Source: HGM04593 sp045644465 (GTDB lineage Bacteria > Bacteroidota > Bacteroidia > Bacteroidales > Bacteroidaceae). From it: a stretch of DNA of 64,000 nucleotides. Below are positions 17,368-27,463 of the stretch, one piece after another (position 1 is the stretch's first letter; every line of letters starts with the position of its first letter). A program made the position numbers and the translations under genes. Where the stretch lies: positions 62,001 to 126,000 of the forward strand of contig JAZRGV010000023.1 in the NCBI GenBank assembly GCA_045644465.1, in the 5' to 3' direction. Below the pieces are notes generated by a model. It made no database searches. It had not been told where the DNA came from and saw nothing but the letters and a program-made list of their open reading frames with translations.

Positions 17368-20300
17368 CTATTTTACCTCCTCTATCTTGTTCTTATATAC
17401 ATACCACAAATAACCCTTTACATTCTTGTATCCCATGTCTGCAAGAAGGTCCATATATCGTTTTACCTGTTTGTTGTATTCGTTGTTCTCCTTACCGAAC
17501 TTATAATCCACAACAATGGCTTTGTCGTCGGTTATCATCACACGGTCGGGGCGACGTGTCGTCTCTTTACCGTCACTTACAAGAATGGAACATTCGTTGT
17601 ATAGTTTGTATTTGCCCGAAAACCATTCAGCTACCTGCGGTTGTGATATCTTGCTCTCTATTAGTCTCTTTATGCTGTTGAACTGATTTGATGACGCAAT
17701 AAGTCCCTCAATCATAAGTTTTTCGAGAACTTTCTCCAGGTCTTCGGCTTTCTTTATTCCCGACATGACATTATGCAGCAACTCTCCTTCGGCAATGTTC
17801 TTCAACTGCTGCTTTTCATCTTTGTCTGTTGCAAGGAAACGTGTGAGTTCTCTCGATTGACGGAATGTTATTCTGTTGTTGTGATATACGAAAGGCTGTC
17901 TAATGCTTTCTGGCTTGGCTTCAAATGGGTTCTCGTTGTACTTTTTCTCTTCTGTATCTCTTTTTTCCTTGCTATGTACTATTGTTCCGTATGTGTAAAC
18001 ACCGTTCTCATTATTTATGCCATCAAGAACTTTTGCTACTTCTTTGATTATTTCGTTCAACTGTTTGGATATTGTTTCTCCGGTACCTCCCGTACCGTCG
18101 CTATAAATGATAAGGTTGCTTTTTGCCCTTGTTGTTGCAACATAAAGGATGTTCAGGTTGTCAACAATCTGGTATAGCTGTTCCTTGTTGTAATCATCTT
18201 TGTATATCGAGTCGAGCATATCTTTCTTCAATGGAACTGAGAGAAGACTCAATGTGTCGTATGGCTCTTTTTGTGGCTTGCACCACAATGAGTTTCTGCT
18301 GTCGCCTGTCAACAACCAGTCGCAGAGTGGAATTATTACTGTGTGGAATTCCAATCCTTTCGACTTGTGTATTGTCATCAGGCGCACGCTGTTTACATCT
18401 TCGGCAGGTATCGACTTCTCGCAAATCTCATTATCCCATGCCTCGAGAAAACCGTTGAGGTCCGAAACTCTGTTTGTGAGATATTGGGATGCGTAGTCGA
18501 GAAAGGCATATATATAAGCCTCCTCGTTTTTGTCGTGCGACATTCCAAGTGTGTGCAGTAACTGCTCGATAAATTCATATATAGGCAGGCTTCTGAAGTG
18601 TTCAAGTTTTTCGCGGAAATCGCTTGGCAACAGTTCTATTATATCGTTCTGCGAAGCATAATCGGCAAATGTCTCATCGCGTTTGTCTATTACCTTTGCA
18701 TATAGTTTTACAAGGTTGGCGATGTTTACATTGTCTTCGGGCGATGCTATATAACGCATTGCGCTTATCACAAGCTGCAAAGTGAGTGACGATTCCAGCC
18801 TGTAGGCTTCGTCTGACACAATCTTAATGTTGGAGCCTGACTTGAACTCTTGGGCGTTGAATGCCTCTACAATGTCTTTCATTGTATTCTTGTACCTTAA
18901 CAGAATGGCAATGTCGCCAGGATTAATATTCTCCTCGTCAATAAGCCTGTGAAGGGTATGCATCAGTTGTTTTATGGCAATATCCTTTATCTTGTCGCTC
19001 TTTTCAGCTTTATCAAGAATATGCACTTCGGCATATCCACATCCTGGCTTCTTCCATCCCGGCAATGCCTGTTCCACGTCCTCATAGGCTCTTTTCAGTT
19101 CGGCAAGGCGTGTTTTGCCAAGAGGCTCTTCGAATTTGCCGGAAATGAATTCTATTGCTTTGCTGTATAGGGCGTTGTTGAATTTTACAATGTTGCTGTC
19201 GCTTCTGTAGTTGGTGGAGTAGAACTCCTTGCCATCGGTCTTTACCTTTTGGTCGGCAAAGGCAATCTGGTCCTTACGGAACTGATCTCCAATGGTGTTC
19301 ATGATATTCCAATCGCTGTTTCTCCAACGGTATATCGACTGCTTTACATCGCCAACAATAAGGCTGGTGCTCTCTCGTCCCAAAACTTCTTCGAGCAACA
19401 CTTTGAAACAGTCCCATTGTAACTTTGATGTGTCCTGGAATTCATCGATGAAGATGTGGTCTATTTCGGTTCCAATCTTTTCAAAGATAAATGTGGCATT
19501 TTCCCTTATCATGCTGCTCAAAAGATGTGTAGTCTCTGCCAACAGGAAACGGTTCTCTTTCTCGTTTTCCTCTTTCAGGGTTCTTGCTATGCTATTTAGC
19601 ATGCCCAACTGATGGTAGTGCTTGAGAGAGAGATCGCAGTTGTTTTTCTCGTGTGACAGCGATATGAAACTTTTGATAAGCCCTGCAATCTCCTCGTTTT
19701 TGCTACATTTCTTGGATATTTTTTTAGGGTCTTCAATAAGCCCTTTGTTTGTAACCGATAATGATGGAAATTCACCCGCCATCACCTTTATGAAAAATCC
19801 ATATATACCTCTGCTCTTGCCACTGAAGTCCTCTGCCTCAAGGCACTCGCTTTTTGCTATGTTGTAGAAACGTTCTCCCAGTTCCTTTGTCTCCTGGATA
19901 ATTCTGTTACGCTCTTTCGAGACTTTGTTGTAAAACTCCTTTAAAAGTACTCCGTTATCCTTTTCCATCTCGGCACGCAGTTCCTCGCCACGTTGTTGAT
20001 ATTCTTCCTTCAGGATATTCTTGGCAAAGTCTTTCAGATCGTTGCTTATATGCCAGTCATTTCCTGCCAACAATTTATCTTCGATGAAATTGACGATAGG
20101 TGCAATCTGCTTGGGGTCGGGATCGAGGTTACGTATGTAACTGTCAACAGCATCTTCGAGAAGAGTATCGCCATCGAGCGAAATTTCCATATCACCATTC
20201 AACTCAAGCTCTTTGGCAAGGCTGCGAAGTACTGTCTGGAAAAAGGCGTCAATAGTCTGGATGCGGAAATGACCGTAGTCGTGTAGTATAAGGTCAAGAG

Positions 20301-20583
20301 CTTCGCCTGCATTCTTTACTATTGTTTCGCGGCTTAAATCGGGTAGCTGGTCAACAAGTTTTTCAAGATAGTCGTTTGCGCTTTCCAACTTGTTGGCTAC
20401 ACCGTACAATTTACCCAATATGCGCTCTTTCATCTCGCCGGTAGCCTTGTTTGTAAAGGTTACAGCAAGAATTCGGCGGTACGACTGCGGGTTTCTCACC
20501 AGCAACTTCATATATTCAAGAGCGAGTGTAAAGGTTTTACCCGATCCTGCCGATGCTCTATAAATCTTTAATATATTCTCCAT
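17368..20583 (-). CDS. addA: AddA-like UvrD-family helicase-nuclease
   Basis: 1071 residues. Superfamily 1A helicase motifs are intact: Walker A ASAGSGKTFTL at the N-terminus, Walker B IFIDEFQDTSKLQW near 378-391, VGDVKQSIYRWR, and the late motifs TIHKSKGLEF and LYVATTRAK. The C-terminal nuclease domain shows RPDRVMITDDKAIVVDYKFG. With AddB it unwinds and degrades DNA from broken ends until a recombination hotspot is met. The gene follows sbcC after 8 bases and precedes addB by 2 bases, which implies tight co-expression. Confidence 0.88.
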   Translation of the reverse strand: MENILKIYRASAGSGKTFTLALEYMKLLVRNPQSYRRILAVTFTNKATGEMKERILGKLYGVANKLESANDYLEKLVDQLPDLSRETIVKNAGEALDLILHDYGHFRIQTIDAFFQTVLRSLAKELELNGDMEISLDGDTLLEDAVDSYIRNLDPDPKQIAPIVNFIEDKLLAGNDWHISNDLKDFAKNILKEEYQQRGEELRAEMEKDNGVLLKEFYNKVSKERNRIIQETKELGERFYNIAKSECLEAEDFSGKSRGIYGFFIKVMAGEFPSLSVTNKGLIEDPKKISKKCSKNEEIAGLIKSFISLSHEKNNCDLSLKHYHQLGMLNSIARTLKEENEKENRFLLAETTHLLSSMIRENATFIFEKIGTEIDHIFIDEFQDTSKLQWDCFKVLLEEVLGRESTSLIVGDVKQSIYRWRNSDWNIMNTIGDQFRKDQIAFADQKVKTDGKEFYSTNYRSDSNIVKFNNALYSKAIEFISGKFEEPLGKTRLAELKRAYEDVEQALPGWKKPGCGYAEVHILDKAEKSDKIKDIAIKQLMHTLHRLIDEENINPGDIAILLRYKNTMKDIVEAFNAQEFKSGSNIKIVSDEAYRLESSLTLQLVISAMRYIASPEDNVNIANLVKLYAKVIDKRDETFADYASQNDIIELLPSDFREKLEHFRSLPIYEFIEQLLHTLGMSHDKNEEAYIYAFLDYASQYLTNRVSDLNGFLEAWDNEICEKSIPAEDVNSVRLMTIHKSKGLEFHTVIIPLCDWLLTGDSRNSLWCKPQKEPYDTLSLLSVPLKKDMLDSIYKDDYNKEQLYQIVDNLNILYVATTRAKSNLIIYSDGTGGTGETISKQLNEIIKEVAKVLDGINNENGVYTYGTIVHSKEKRDTEEKKYNENPFEAKPESIRQPFVYHNNRITFRQSRELTRFLATDKDEKQQLKNIAEGELLHNVMSGIKKAEDLEKVLEKLMIEGLIASSNQFNSIKRLIESKISQPQVAEWFSGKYKLYNECSILVSDGKETTRRPDRVMITDDKAIVVDYKFGKENNEYNKQVKRYMDLLADMGYKNVKGYLWYVYKNKIEEVK

Positions 20584-20591
20584 TTAACCTT

Positions 20592-23500
20592 TTAGTTCTC
20601 TTTAATTTCAATTTTGCTGCGTCCGGCATTTTTCTTTATCACAGCTATTTTTACAGGAATCTGCTCGAGCATCTCGCCATAGTGCGATATAACTCCAATG
20701 GTACGTCCTTGGCTTTGTAACCTTTCCAATGCCGACATCACTGTTTTGAGAGTGTCGCTGTCGAGTGCGCCAAATCCTTCGTCTATGAAGAGCGATTCAA
20801 TACTCATCTTGTTTGATGATATCGAAGATAGTGCCAAAGATAGTGCTAATGAAACAAGGAATGTCTCTCCGCCCGAAAGCGTGTGTACCGAACGTGTCTC
20901 GGACATCATATCAAGGTCGATGATTTTTATACCAAGGCTCTCGTTTGATATCCTTGTCAACTCATAACGTCCTGTAATATCTTTGAGGTGGGTGTTCGCA
21001 ACATTAAGCAGTATGTCAAGGGTGTATCCTTGCACATATTTGGTTAGTACGTTACCCGATGCAGAACCGAATGAAGCATTAAGAATACCAATGTCTTGTG
21101 CATACTGTAACTTCTTATCGTATTCATCCTTGTATTCTGCAAATTTTTGACAATTATCGTTGTGTCTTTGTAGTGCAGCATTTATTCTTGCCAACTCTTC
21201 AATAATCTCCTTGTTCTTTTCTGTCAATTCGTTCAAAGCCAATTGCAGTGTTTCCATATTCTCGTTCTCACTTGGCTTTACATCGGCTTTCTTATGTTCC
21301 TCGATGTGACGTTTGCGTTCAGCCGTTGTGGCTGCAGTTGTTGCAACAGCATTTTTGAGTGTTTCAATATTATTGCGTAATGTGGCTACAGAAACTTGGT
21401 CGATAGAGAAAATATCCTTCAAGCGTTGGAATGTGAGGTTATCTCCACGTAGTGCAAGGTAATTCTCTATTTCCTTTTGCAACAAGGCTATGTTTTCACT
21501 CTCTTTGTCCAATGCTCTCTTTTTCTCGGCAAGCTGGCCTTTTAACTTGTTGTATATACCTACGACATACGCCAGATTATCACTGGCTGTTGTTGCGGCA
21601 GCTTCTGCTTCTCTCTTTTGCTTTTGGTACTGTTCCTGCAGTGCCTTTACCGATGTATAGCAACCTATGATTGCCTCAATCTCGCTCTTGATATTCTTTA
21701 TGCGTATCTCTCTCTCTTCAAGTAGTCTTTTCTTTGTAGAAATATTTTCTACAAGATTGAAGCTCTGTTTCTCCAGAAGTTCAAGTGCATTCGTCTGTAT
21801 GCTCTCTTCTTCTTTTTTTCTTGCTCTGCTCTCGGTATTTTCATCCCACTTTGTCTTTATGTCGTTGAGTAGAGCAGAAATGTCCTCTTTTAGGAGCAAC
21901 TCCTCTGCATTTTCAATGCCATGCATGAAATCTATGCATGTTGACATCATCTCCCGAGCCGACGAACGACGCATCTCTATAGTAGCCTTTAGTTCTACAA
22001 TCTCTCTCTTTCCGCTTTCGACAGCACTTTCAAGATACTCCTGTTGCTGTTTTACCTCTTCTTTTACTTTTTGGAGCTCTTTTTCTTCGAGGATGTTCAT
22101 GACATCGTGAGAAATCTCGTGATGACGGCTGCCGCAGACAGGGCAGGGCATGCCCTCCACAAGCTTTTCGCGTAACGCCGCTATCTCGCTCGACAAGGTG
22201 TGCTCCAATTCTTCCTTGCGCTTGAGCGTTGTTTCGAGTCGCTTGATGTTTGTGCCGAGCATCTCTTCGGCTTGTGCAAGCTGCTTTGCCTTACTGTTGG
22301 CAATAATTGTGTCGTTCTTTGCCGATGTGATGTTAGTGATGATGCTCGGTATGTAAGGAATGGCATTTTCGTAACATCTGTGCTGTACGAACCAATGGGA
22401 GATTTTCTGTTGCTCTTCTTTTAGAATTTCTATGCGTTTTGCAATGTTATTTGTCTTTATGGTACATTCCTGATATTCTTTTTGAAGCGTCTCCTTCTCT
22501 TTGCTGATTTCTTTTTCTCTCTTTATCTCATTCTCCTTTTGTTCTTCGAGCTTTATCGCTTGCGTTATTCGTGGCTGAATATCAAGCCATTTTTTTTCAA
22601 CCTCTTCTTTGTATATCTTTGTGGATGTTGCTTTATTGGTAGCTTTTGTCCATTCGGCTTCCCATTTTACGCAATCCACCTCAATTTTTGAAATCTCTTT
22701 TATGCAGTTGTTGTATGAGGCTTCGGAATTGCATAACGAGGTGTATTTATCGCGGATATCCAGTACACTGTCAATGAGCTGTAGCTGCTCTATGCGCGGT
22801 GCAGCTTCGTCAAAAGCCAGCTTTGCCGCTGCAGAACTTTTTTCAGCGTTTTCAAACATCTCGGCAAGCTGTATCATACGTTCCAGCCAGTTTTTCTTTG
22901 TTACGTATGTTTGTTGCTCTTTGTTTATTCTCTCCTGGTTCTTTAGTTGGATGTTCTTGTTTTCGTTGAGTGTAGCAAGTTCGTCGTCGGTGAGAATGAC
23001 AAGCTCTTGCTTTTTCTCCTCTATAAGTGCCAATTCCTTCTTGGCCTCGTCGTTGCGACGGTATATTATTTCCGATATTTTTTTGTATATCTCGGTTCCA
23101 GTGAGTGCTTGAAGTATTGTGGCCTTGTCGTTCTCGTTTGCTTTCAGGAATGCGGCAAAGCTTCCTTGTGCAAGTAACACCGCACGCGTAAACTGCTCAA
23201 AGGTGAGTCCTGTGAGTCTTATCATCAGTGGTCGATGCTCGGAAATACCAAGGGGGATATGTTCTCCTGTAGTAAGGTTTGTAACATCATATGTCGCACT
23301 TTTCAAGTTGCCCTCAGGGCGGTTGTTTGCTCTCCTTATGTTCCATCTTGTCCTATACTCATTGCCGTCTATTGCCTTGAAGTCAACCTCGGCATATCCT
23401 TCGATTTTCCCTTTACGCAGAATAGTGCCGATATTGTTTTCTTTGATATCAGTTTCACCATGTGTTTCAATGGTATTGATGCTCGTTATGCTCTTAAGAC

Positions 23501-23678
23501 GTGGAGTGTAACTGTAAAGGGCAATGCACATGGCATCGAGAATGGTACTTTTTCCCGATCCTGTGGGGCCTGTAATGGCAAAAATGCCGGCAGAACATAG
23601 TGGCTCTTTTCTAAAATCAATCTCGAACTCACCTTCTATAGAAGCGAGATTCTTACCTCTTATTGCCAATATTTTCAT
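20592..23678 (-). CDS. sbcC: SbcC, SMC-like ATPase of the SbcCD nuclease
   Basis: 1028 residues with the Rad50/SbcC layout. Walker A is ITGPTGSGKSTILDAM near residue 36, long coiled coils follow, a zinc-hook CPVC lies at about residue 510 (GMPCPVCGSRHH), a second coiled coil follows, and the C-terminal ATPase half has the signature LSGGETFLVSLAL and Walker B SLFIDEGFGALD. SbcC drives the SbcD nuclease to cut DNA hairpins and protein-blocked ends. Its start overlaps the sbcD stop by four bases. A genome with many palindromic REPs, as here, would be expected to rely on hairpin processing; that link is speculation. Confidence 0.93.
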   Translation of the reverse strand: MKILAIRGKNLASIEGEFEIDFRKEPLCSAGIFAITGPTGSGKSTILDAMCIALYSYTPRLKSITSINTIETHGETDIKENNIGTILRKGKIEGYAEVDFKAIDGNEYRTRWNIRRANNRPEGNLKSATYDVTNLTTGEHIPLGISEHRPLMIRLTGLTFEQFTRAVLLAQGSFAAFLKANENDKATILQALTGTEIYKKISEIIYRRNDEAKKELALIEEKKQELVILTDDELATLNENKNIQLKNQERINKEQQTYVTKKNWLERMIQLAEMFENAEKSSAAAKLAFDEAAPRIEQLQLIDSVLDIRDKYTSLCNSEASYNNCIKEISKIEVDCVKWEAEWTKATNKATSTKIYKEEVEKKWLDIQPRITQAIKLEEQKENEIKREKEISKEKETLQKEYQECTIKTNNIAKRIEILKEEQQKISHWFVQHRCYENAIPYIPSIITNITSAKNDTIIANSKAKQLAQAEEMLGTNIKRLETTLKRKEELEHTLSSEIAALREKLVEGMPCPVCGSRHHEISHDVMNILEEKELQKVKEEVKQQQEYLESAVESGKREIVELKATIEMRRSSAREMMSTCIDFMHGIENAEELLLKEDISALLNDIKTKWDENTESRARKKEEESIQTNALELLEKQSFNLVENISTKKRLLEEREIRIKNIKSEIEAIIGCYTSVKALQEQYQKQKREAEAAATTASDNLAYVVGIYNKLKGQLAEKKRALDKESENIALLQKEIENYLALRGDNLTFQRLKDIFSIDQVSVATLRNNIETLKNAVATTAATTAERKRHIEEHKKADVKPSENENMETLQLALNELTEKNKEIIEELARINAALQRHNDNCQKFAEYKDEYDKKLQYAQDIGILNASFGSASGNVLTKYVQGYTLDILLNVANTHLKDITGRYELTRISNESLGIKIIDLDMMSETRSVHTLSGGETFLVSLALSLALSSISSNKMSIESLFIDEGFGALDSDTLKTVMSALERLQSQGRTIGVISHYGEMLEQIPVKIAVIKKNAGRSKIEIKEN

Positions 23679-24856
23679 TTCATCGCCTCCTCAATAATAT
23701 CGTTCAAAATATTCTTTACAGCTTGTGGCATCTCTGCTTTATTTAGTGTCCTGTACAAATCTTCTATAATCTCGTTTGGCGGTGTTCTCTTGAAATCTTC
23801 ATACGTAACAACTCGCTTTTCTCCCTCACTTTTTTCGCTTGTAGCCTCGATGCGTGCCAACCGTACAGCCTTTCCCTCAAGTGCTTCCTCTATTTGCATG
23901 CGCATAGTTGGAATGACGGATGTAACAAGTATTTTTATCTCAAGAAATGGAGAAGTGTTGTCTGTATCGCCTTGAGGTAAAGAGTGCAACATTGGGATTA
24001 CCTCGTTTAGTGGCTGGGGCTTTTCGGGTATCGTTAATAGCTTCACCGGCGTGTCGAATATTATTTTCTCGATGGTGGTTTCTCCGTTTTCAAGTACCAC
24101 CTCTGTTACACTCTGTCTGTTCTTGCGCTCTGCAAACGACATTGGTAATGGAGAACCTGAGTAACGTATATTCTCCTTGCCGCCAACCTTTTGGGCCTTA
24201 TGAAGGTGTCCAAGTGCGGTATATACAAAATTGTCGTTTGCGAATGTGGCATCAATGCCATCCATACCACCTATTATGGCATGTTCAGAATTGTCGCCAA
24301 CAGAAACTGTGGCTCCCGATGCTTGTAGATGTCCCATAGCAATGATGTTACTATACTTTCTCTTTGCTATGTTGTATAGGTTTGTGTAGAACTTTGATAC
24401 GCCTTCGCTGTAACTGTCGGCTGCAGGAAGGTCGTTGTGGCGCAGATATGGCACAGCAAGACAACATGTGTCGTTTGAAACAGGTACAATCATGCGTTCA
24501 TAGTCAATCTCGCCATTATTGTAATGCACTATGCCCGATACATGAGTGTTGAATGAACTCAACAACGGGTTTGGTGCTTCCAATCGAGCAGCTGAATCGT
24601 GGTTGCCGGCAGTTATTACAACTTTTAGAGTTGGGTTCTCTGTTGTGACTTTTGTTAAAAAACCGTATAGCATACGCTGTGCTTCGGCCGAAGGATTAGG
24701 AGAATCGAAGATGTCACCCGCAATGAGCAATAAATCGGTATTCCTCTCTTTAAGGATATTCTCCAACCATTCAAGAAAAATGCGATGCTCGTTAGCTCGC
24801 TCAAAACTATAGAATGTCTGTCCAAGATGCCAATCGGCTGTATGAATTATGCGCAT
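23675..24856 (-). CDS. sbcD: SbcD, Mre11-type nuclease
   Basis: 393 residues. The phosphodiesterase motifs for two metal ions are in order: IIHTADWHLGQ (1), LIAGDIFDSPNPS (2), ITAGNHDSAARLEA (3), AMGHLQ and ALGHLHK (4-5). A C-terminal region for SbcC binding follows. It is the first gene of the four-gene break-processing operon, 101 bases downstream of menA on the same strand. The upstream gap contains no fully convincing promoter box. Confidence 0.93.
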   Translation of the reverse strand: MRIIHTADWHLGQTFYSFERANEHRIFLEWLENILKERNTDLLLIAGDIFDSPNPSAEAQRMLYGFLTKVTTENPTLKVVITAGNHDSAARLEAPNPLLSSFNTHVSGIVHYNNGEIDYERMIVPVSNDTCCLAVPYLRHNDLPAADSYSEGVSKFYTNLYNIAKRKYSNIIAMGHLQASGATVSVGDNSEHAIIGGMDGIDATFANDNFVYTALGHLHKAQKVGGKENIRYSGSPLPMSFAERKNRQSVTEVVLENGETTIEKIIFDTPVKLLTIPEKPQPLNEVIPMLHSLPQGDTDNTSPFLEIKILVTSVIPTMRMQIEEALEGKAVRLARIEATSEKSEGEKRVVTYEDFKRTPPNEIIEDLYRTLNKAEMPQAVKNILNDIIEEAMK

Positions 24857-24957
24857 AACAAAAGCTATTGCTTAAAATTGAAAACTTCTGCTAATATAGC
24901 AAATTTTGAGTAGCGATGCAAGTCGTTTTTGGAGTATGAAAGATATTATTTATTGTT

Positions 24958-25839
24958 TTATTTGCTGTCAATTATAAAGGTTGCGAGCAACAGTGCGGTA
25001 AATAGCAATAGGTTTATGGCTGTTCTTCCTAGAATTGGATTAAGTCTCTCCCCTTTGCTGTGTATCATTCTGTACCATGTTACCGTGTGGATAAACAGAT
25101 ATACGAGCGGAACTATTAATGCCCATAAGGGTAACTGCATCCAAAGAGGAAGCATTATTGTCATAGCAATTATTCCAGATAGAAGATATACATATCCCAT
25201 TGCACCTCGTCCAAAGATTACAGCGGTTGTGCGTTTGTCAACAGCTTTGTCGTCCTCCATATCCCTATAGTTATTTACTATAAGGACATTTGCTGCAAGC
25301 ATTCCTATGGAAACAGCAGTACAGAGAAGTGTCGCTAAGTTTTCCCAGTTGTCTGTCTGCAGATAACAGGTAAGTGTAACCGGTATTAAACCAAAGAATA
25401 TAACAACTGTTATATCACCAAGTCCATGATGGGAGAGCGGGTAGGGGCCGGTGCTGTATGCAAGCGCAAAGATTAGTATTAGGCATCCAATGGGAATAAG
25501 CCACAAACCTCCATATATAAGCAAGGAACAACCAATGCCAGCTGCAATTCCAAGCATTATAAAAGTTGCATATCTCATGCTTTGTGGGGAAATGTCGCCT
25601 TCGGTTACGCCACGACGGAAACCTTCGCGTCCTTTGCGATCTACTCCGTTTTTGAAGTCATAATATTCATTTCCGAAGTTCGATGCTATTTGTGCCGACA
25701 ATGCAAACAAAAGGCATAAGAGAGCAGGTATCACAGAGAAACTTCCTTGCCATATAGCGTATCCACATCCTGCTAATACTCCAGCGATGCTCACCGGAAG
25801 GGTGCGCAGACGCATTGCTTCTATCCATTTTTTTATCAT
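24958..25839 (-). CDS. menA: 1,4-dihydroxy-2-naphthoate polyprenyltransferase
   Basis: 293 residues with about eight membrane helices. Both aspartate-rich UbiA motifs are present: NEYYDFKNGVDRKGREG in the first loop, and YRDMEDDKAVDKRT in the second. MenA attaches the polyprenyl tail to dihydroxynaphthoate in the membrane, the penultimate step of menaquinone synthesis. The last step is encoded by the gene 12 bases upstream (menG), which supports the call. Start at ATG 25839. Confidence 0.9.
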   Translation of the reverse strand: MIKKWIEAMRLRTLPVSIAGVLAGCGYAIWQGSFSVIPALLCLLFALSAQIASNFGNEYYDFKNGVDRKGREGFRRGVTEGDISPQSMRYATFIMLGIAAGIGCSLLIYGGLWLIPIGCLILIFALAYSTGPYPLSHHGLGDITVVIFFGLIPVTLTCYLQTDNWENLATLLCTAVSIGMLAANVLIVNNYRDMEDDKAVDKRTTAVIFGRGAMGYVYLLSGIIAMTIMLPLWMQLPLWALIVPLVYLFIHTVTWYRMIHSKGERLNPILGRTAINLLLFTALLLATFIIDSK

Positions 25840-25851
25840 CGTTGGTTTATC

Positions 25852-26547
25852 TTATTTTATAGCTATATACATACGACATATTCCCAATGTTAAAGCTTTG
25901 TGCATTACTTTGTTGAAGCCAGCTTTATCCATCATTGGCATAAACTTGTCAGGAGAGGGGAAGTGGAGTACCGATGCCGGCAGGTATTCATAGGCTCCCC
26001 TGTCGCCCGAAATCATACCGCCTATCGCCGGGAGTATATTCAGGAAGTATAGTTTGTAGCACCAACGTATTATTGGATTCGATGGTACAGAAAGTTCTAG
26101 AATAACAAGTTTGCCCCCAGGTTTCAGTACGCGGTACATCTCTTTGAGTCCAATGTCGAGATGTTCAAAATTACGAACTCCGAATCCTACAGAAATGCGG
26201 TCAAATGTATTATCGGAATATGCAAGCGCCTCGCAGTCACCATACTCCAACGTGGCGCACTTTCCTATAGCTTTTATCTTTTCACGTCCTACCTTCATCA
26301 TACCTTCGGATAAGTCGATACCTATTATACGGCTTCCTTCTTTTGCATTATTACATATCTCTATTGTGAAATCTCCAGTACCACATGCAACGTCAAGTAT
26401 GCTAAGAGGCTTGTCGCCATCAATAATTTCTCTTACAGCTTTTTTGCGCCATCCCTTGTCTATATTCAATGATAGTATGTGATTAAGTTTGTCGTATTTG
26501 GGCGCAATATTGTCGAATAAGTTTTTTATTTTCTCTTTCTTTGCCAT
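25852..26547 (-). CDS. menG: Demethylmenaquinone methyltransferase
   Basis: 231 residues, UbiE/MenG type. The family start YDKLNHILSLNIDKGWRKKAV, the SAM-binding motif ILDVACGTGDFTI and the downstream GFGVRNFEHLDIGLKEMYRVLKPGGKLVILE are all typical. It methylates demethylmenaquinone. Since Bacteroidales lack ubiquinone, the menaquinone role is the sensible one. Gene order symporter-menG-menA with gaps of 7 and 12 bases suggests one transcript. Confidence 0.92.
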   Translation of the reverse strand: MAKKEKIKNLFDNIAPKYDKLNHILSLNIDKGWRKKAVREIIDGDKPLSILDVACGTGDFTIEICNNAKEGSRIIGIDLSEGMMKVGREKIKAIGKCATLEYGDCEALAYSDNTFDRISVGFGVRNFEHLDIGLKEMYRVLKPGGKLVILELSVPSNPIIRWCYKLYFLNILPAIGGMISGDRGAYEYLPASVLHFPSPDKFMPMMDKAGFNKVMHKALTLGICRMYIAIK

Positions 26548-26554
26548 AAGTGAT

Positions 26555-27409
26555 TTACTTTGAGTGTTTTAATTTAACTATGTATAACAATAGCAATACA
26601 TTCATCAGTAGTGCGTATATGATAGCAGGTATTGCCATTTCTCCACTGTTGAATATAAAAGGTGATGTGGCGATTGCTATTGCCTGAGCCGCATTTTGCA
26701 TTCCCACCTCTATTACTATTGTGTGGCGAACCGCATTTGTGAGTTTTCCCATTCGTGAAAGTAGTGAACTGCATATCATACTTGTTGTTATGAGCATGAT
26801 ACAGGCAAAACCTGTCAGACGGAAGTTATTTATTATCTCTTGTGTGTATTGCAGAAAAAATAGTAGTGCAAGTAGCATAAGTGCCGGAAATGCAACTTTA
26901 TTTAAAGTCCTGCTTACTTTGGCTGCAATTGTCGAACTTTTATAACGGAGCAACATTCCTGCCAGCAGAGGGATAAAGAATAGTACAATGTTTTGCATCA
27001 GTAACTTGCCAATAGGTAACTCTATAATTGTACCTGCATTGTGTGAAACGTAGGATGAGGTAAACTCCATTATAGCCGGGAGTGTAAAAAGGGTTATAAT
27101 ACTGCTTACTGCTGTAAGCGTAATCGATAATGCAGTATCGCCTTTTGCAAGCATAGAAAAAACGTTTGACGAACTACCACCAGGGCAACAAGCAATAAGT
27201 ACAAGTCCCATAAAATATATCGGTGGCAGATTTAATGCCCAAGCAAGAGTAAAAGCTATTAATGGTAATAGAAATATCTGTCCTATCATTCCCAGGATAA
27301 CAGCTTTGGGGTGTCGTGCTACGTTTATAAATGCCTCCTTGCTGAGTTCTGTTCCTAATAGAAACATTAGCACAATAAGAATAGGCATTACAATCCATAT
27401 TGTATTCAT
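26555..27409 (-). CDS. Bile acid:sodium symporter (BASS/SBF) family transporter
   Basis: 284 residues with about nine hydrophobic segments. The family motif CCPGGSSSNVFSMLAKGDTALSITLT, with the crossover proline-glycine region, is clear, as is EVGMQNAAQAIAIA in the second repeat. BASS-family proteins co-transport sodium with bile acids, pantoate, pyruvate or other organic anions. The substrate is unknown; linkage to menaquinone genes does not decide it. First gene of the symporter-menG-menA transcript. Confidence 0.85.
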   Translation of the reverse strand: MNTIWIVMPILIVLMFLLGTELSKEAFINVARHPKAVILGMIGQIFLLPLIAFTLAWALNLPPIYFMGLVLIACCPGGSSSNVFSMLAKGDTALSITLTAVSSIITLFTLPAIMEFTSSYVSHNAGTIIELPIGKLLMQNIVLFFIPLLAGMLLRYKSSTIAAKVSRTLNKVAFPALMLLALLFFLQYTQEIINNFRLTGFACIMLITTSMICSSLLSRMGKLTNAVRHTIVIEVGMQNAAQAIAIATSPFIFNSGEMAIPAIIYALLMNVLLLLYIVKLKHSK

Positions 27410-27431
27410 AATTGTATTATTGTGTTTAATT

Positions 27432-27463
27432 CACAAATATACTATAAAGCGAGCGAGAAATAT
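27432..27463 (-). promoter_or_regulatory. Promoter of the symporter-menG-menA operon
   Basis: The minus strand carries TATATTTG (27439-27432), a perfect -7 box, 22 bases before the start codon. Its upstream spacer TTCTCGCTCGCTTTATAG is nearly identical to the spacer of the pepP promoter, although the -33 TTG is not conserved. The GCGAGCG motif recurs near 27489. The rest of 27464-27700 is AT-rich with nothing else recognised. Confidence 0.55.
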
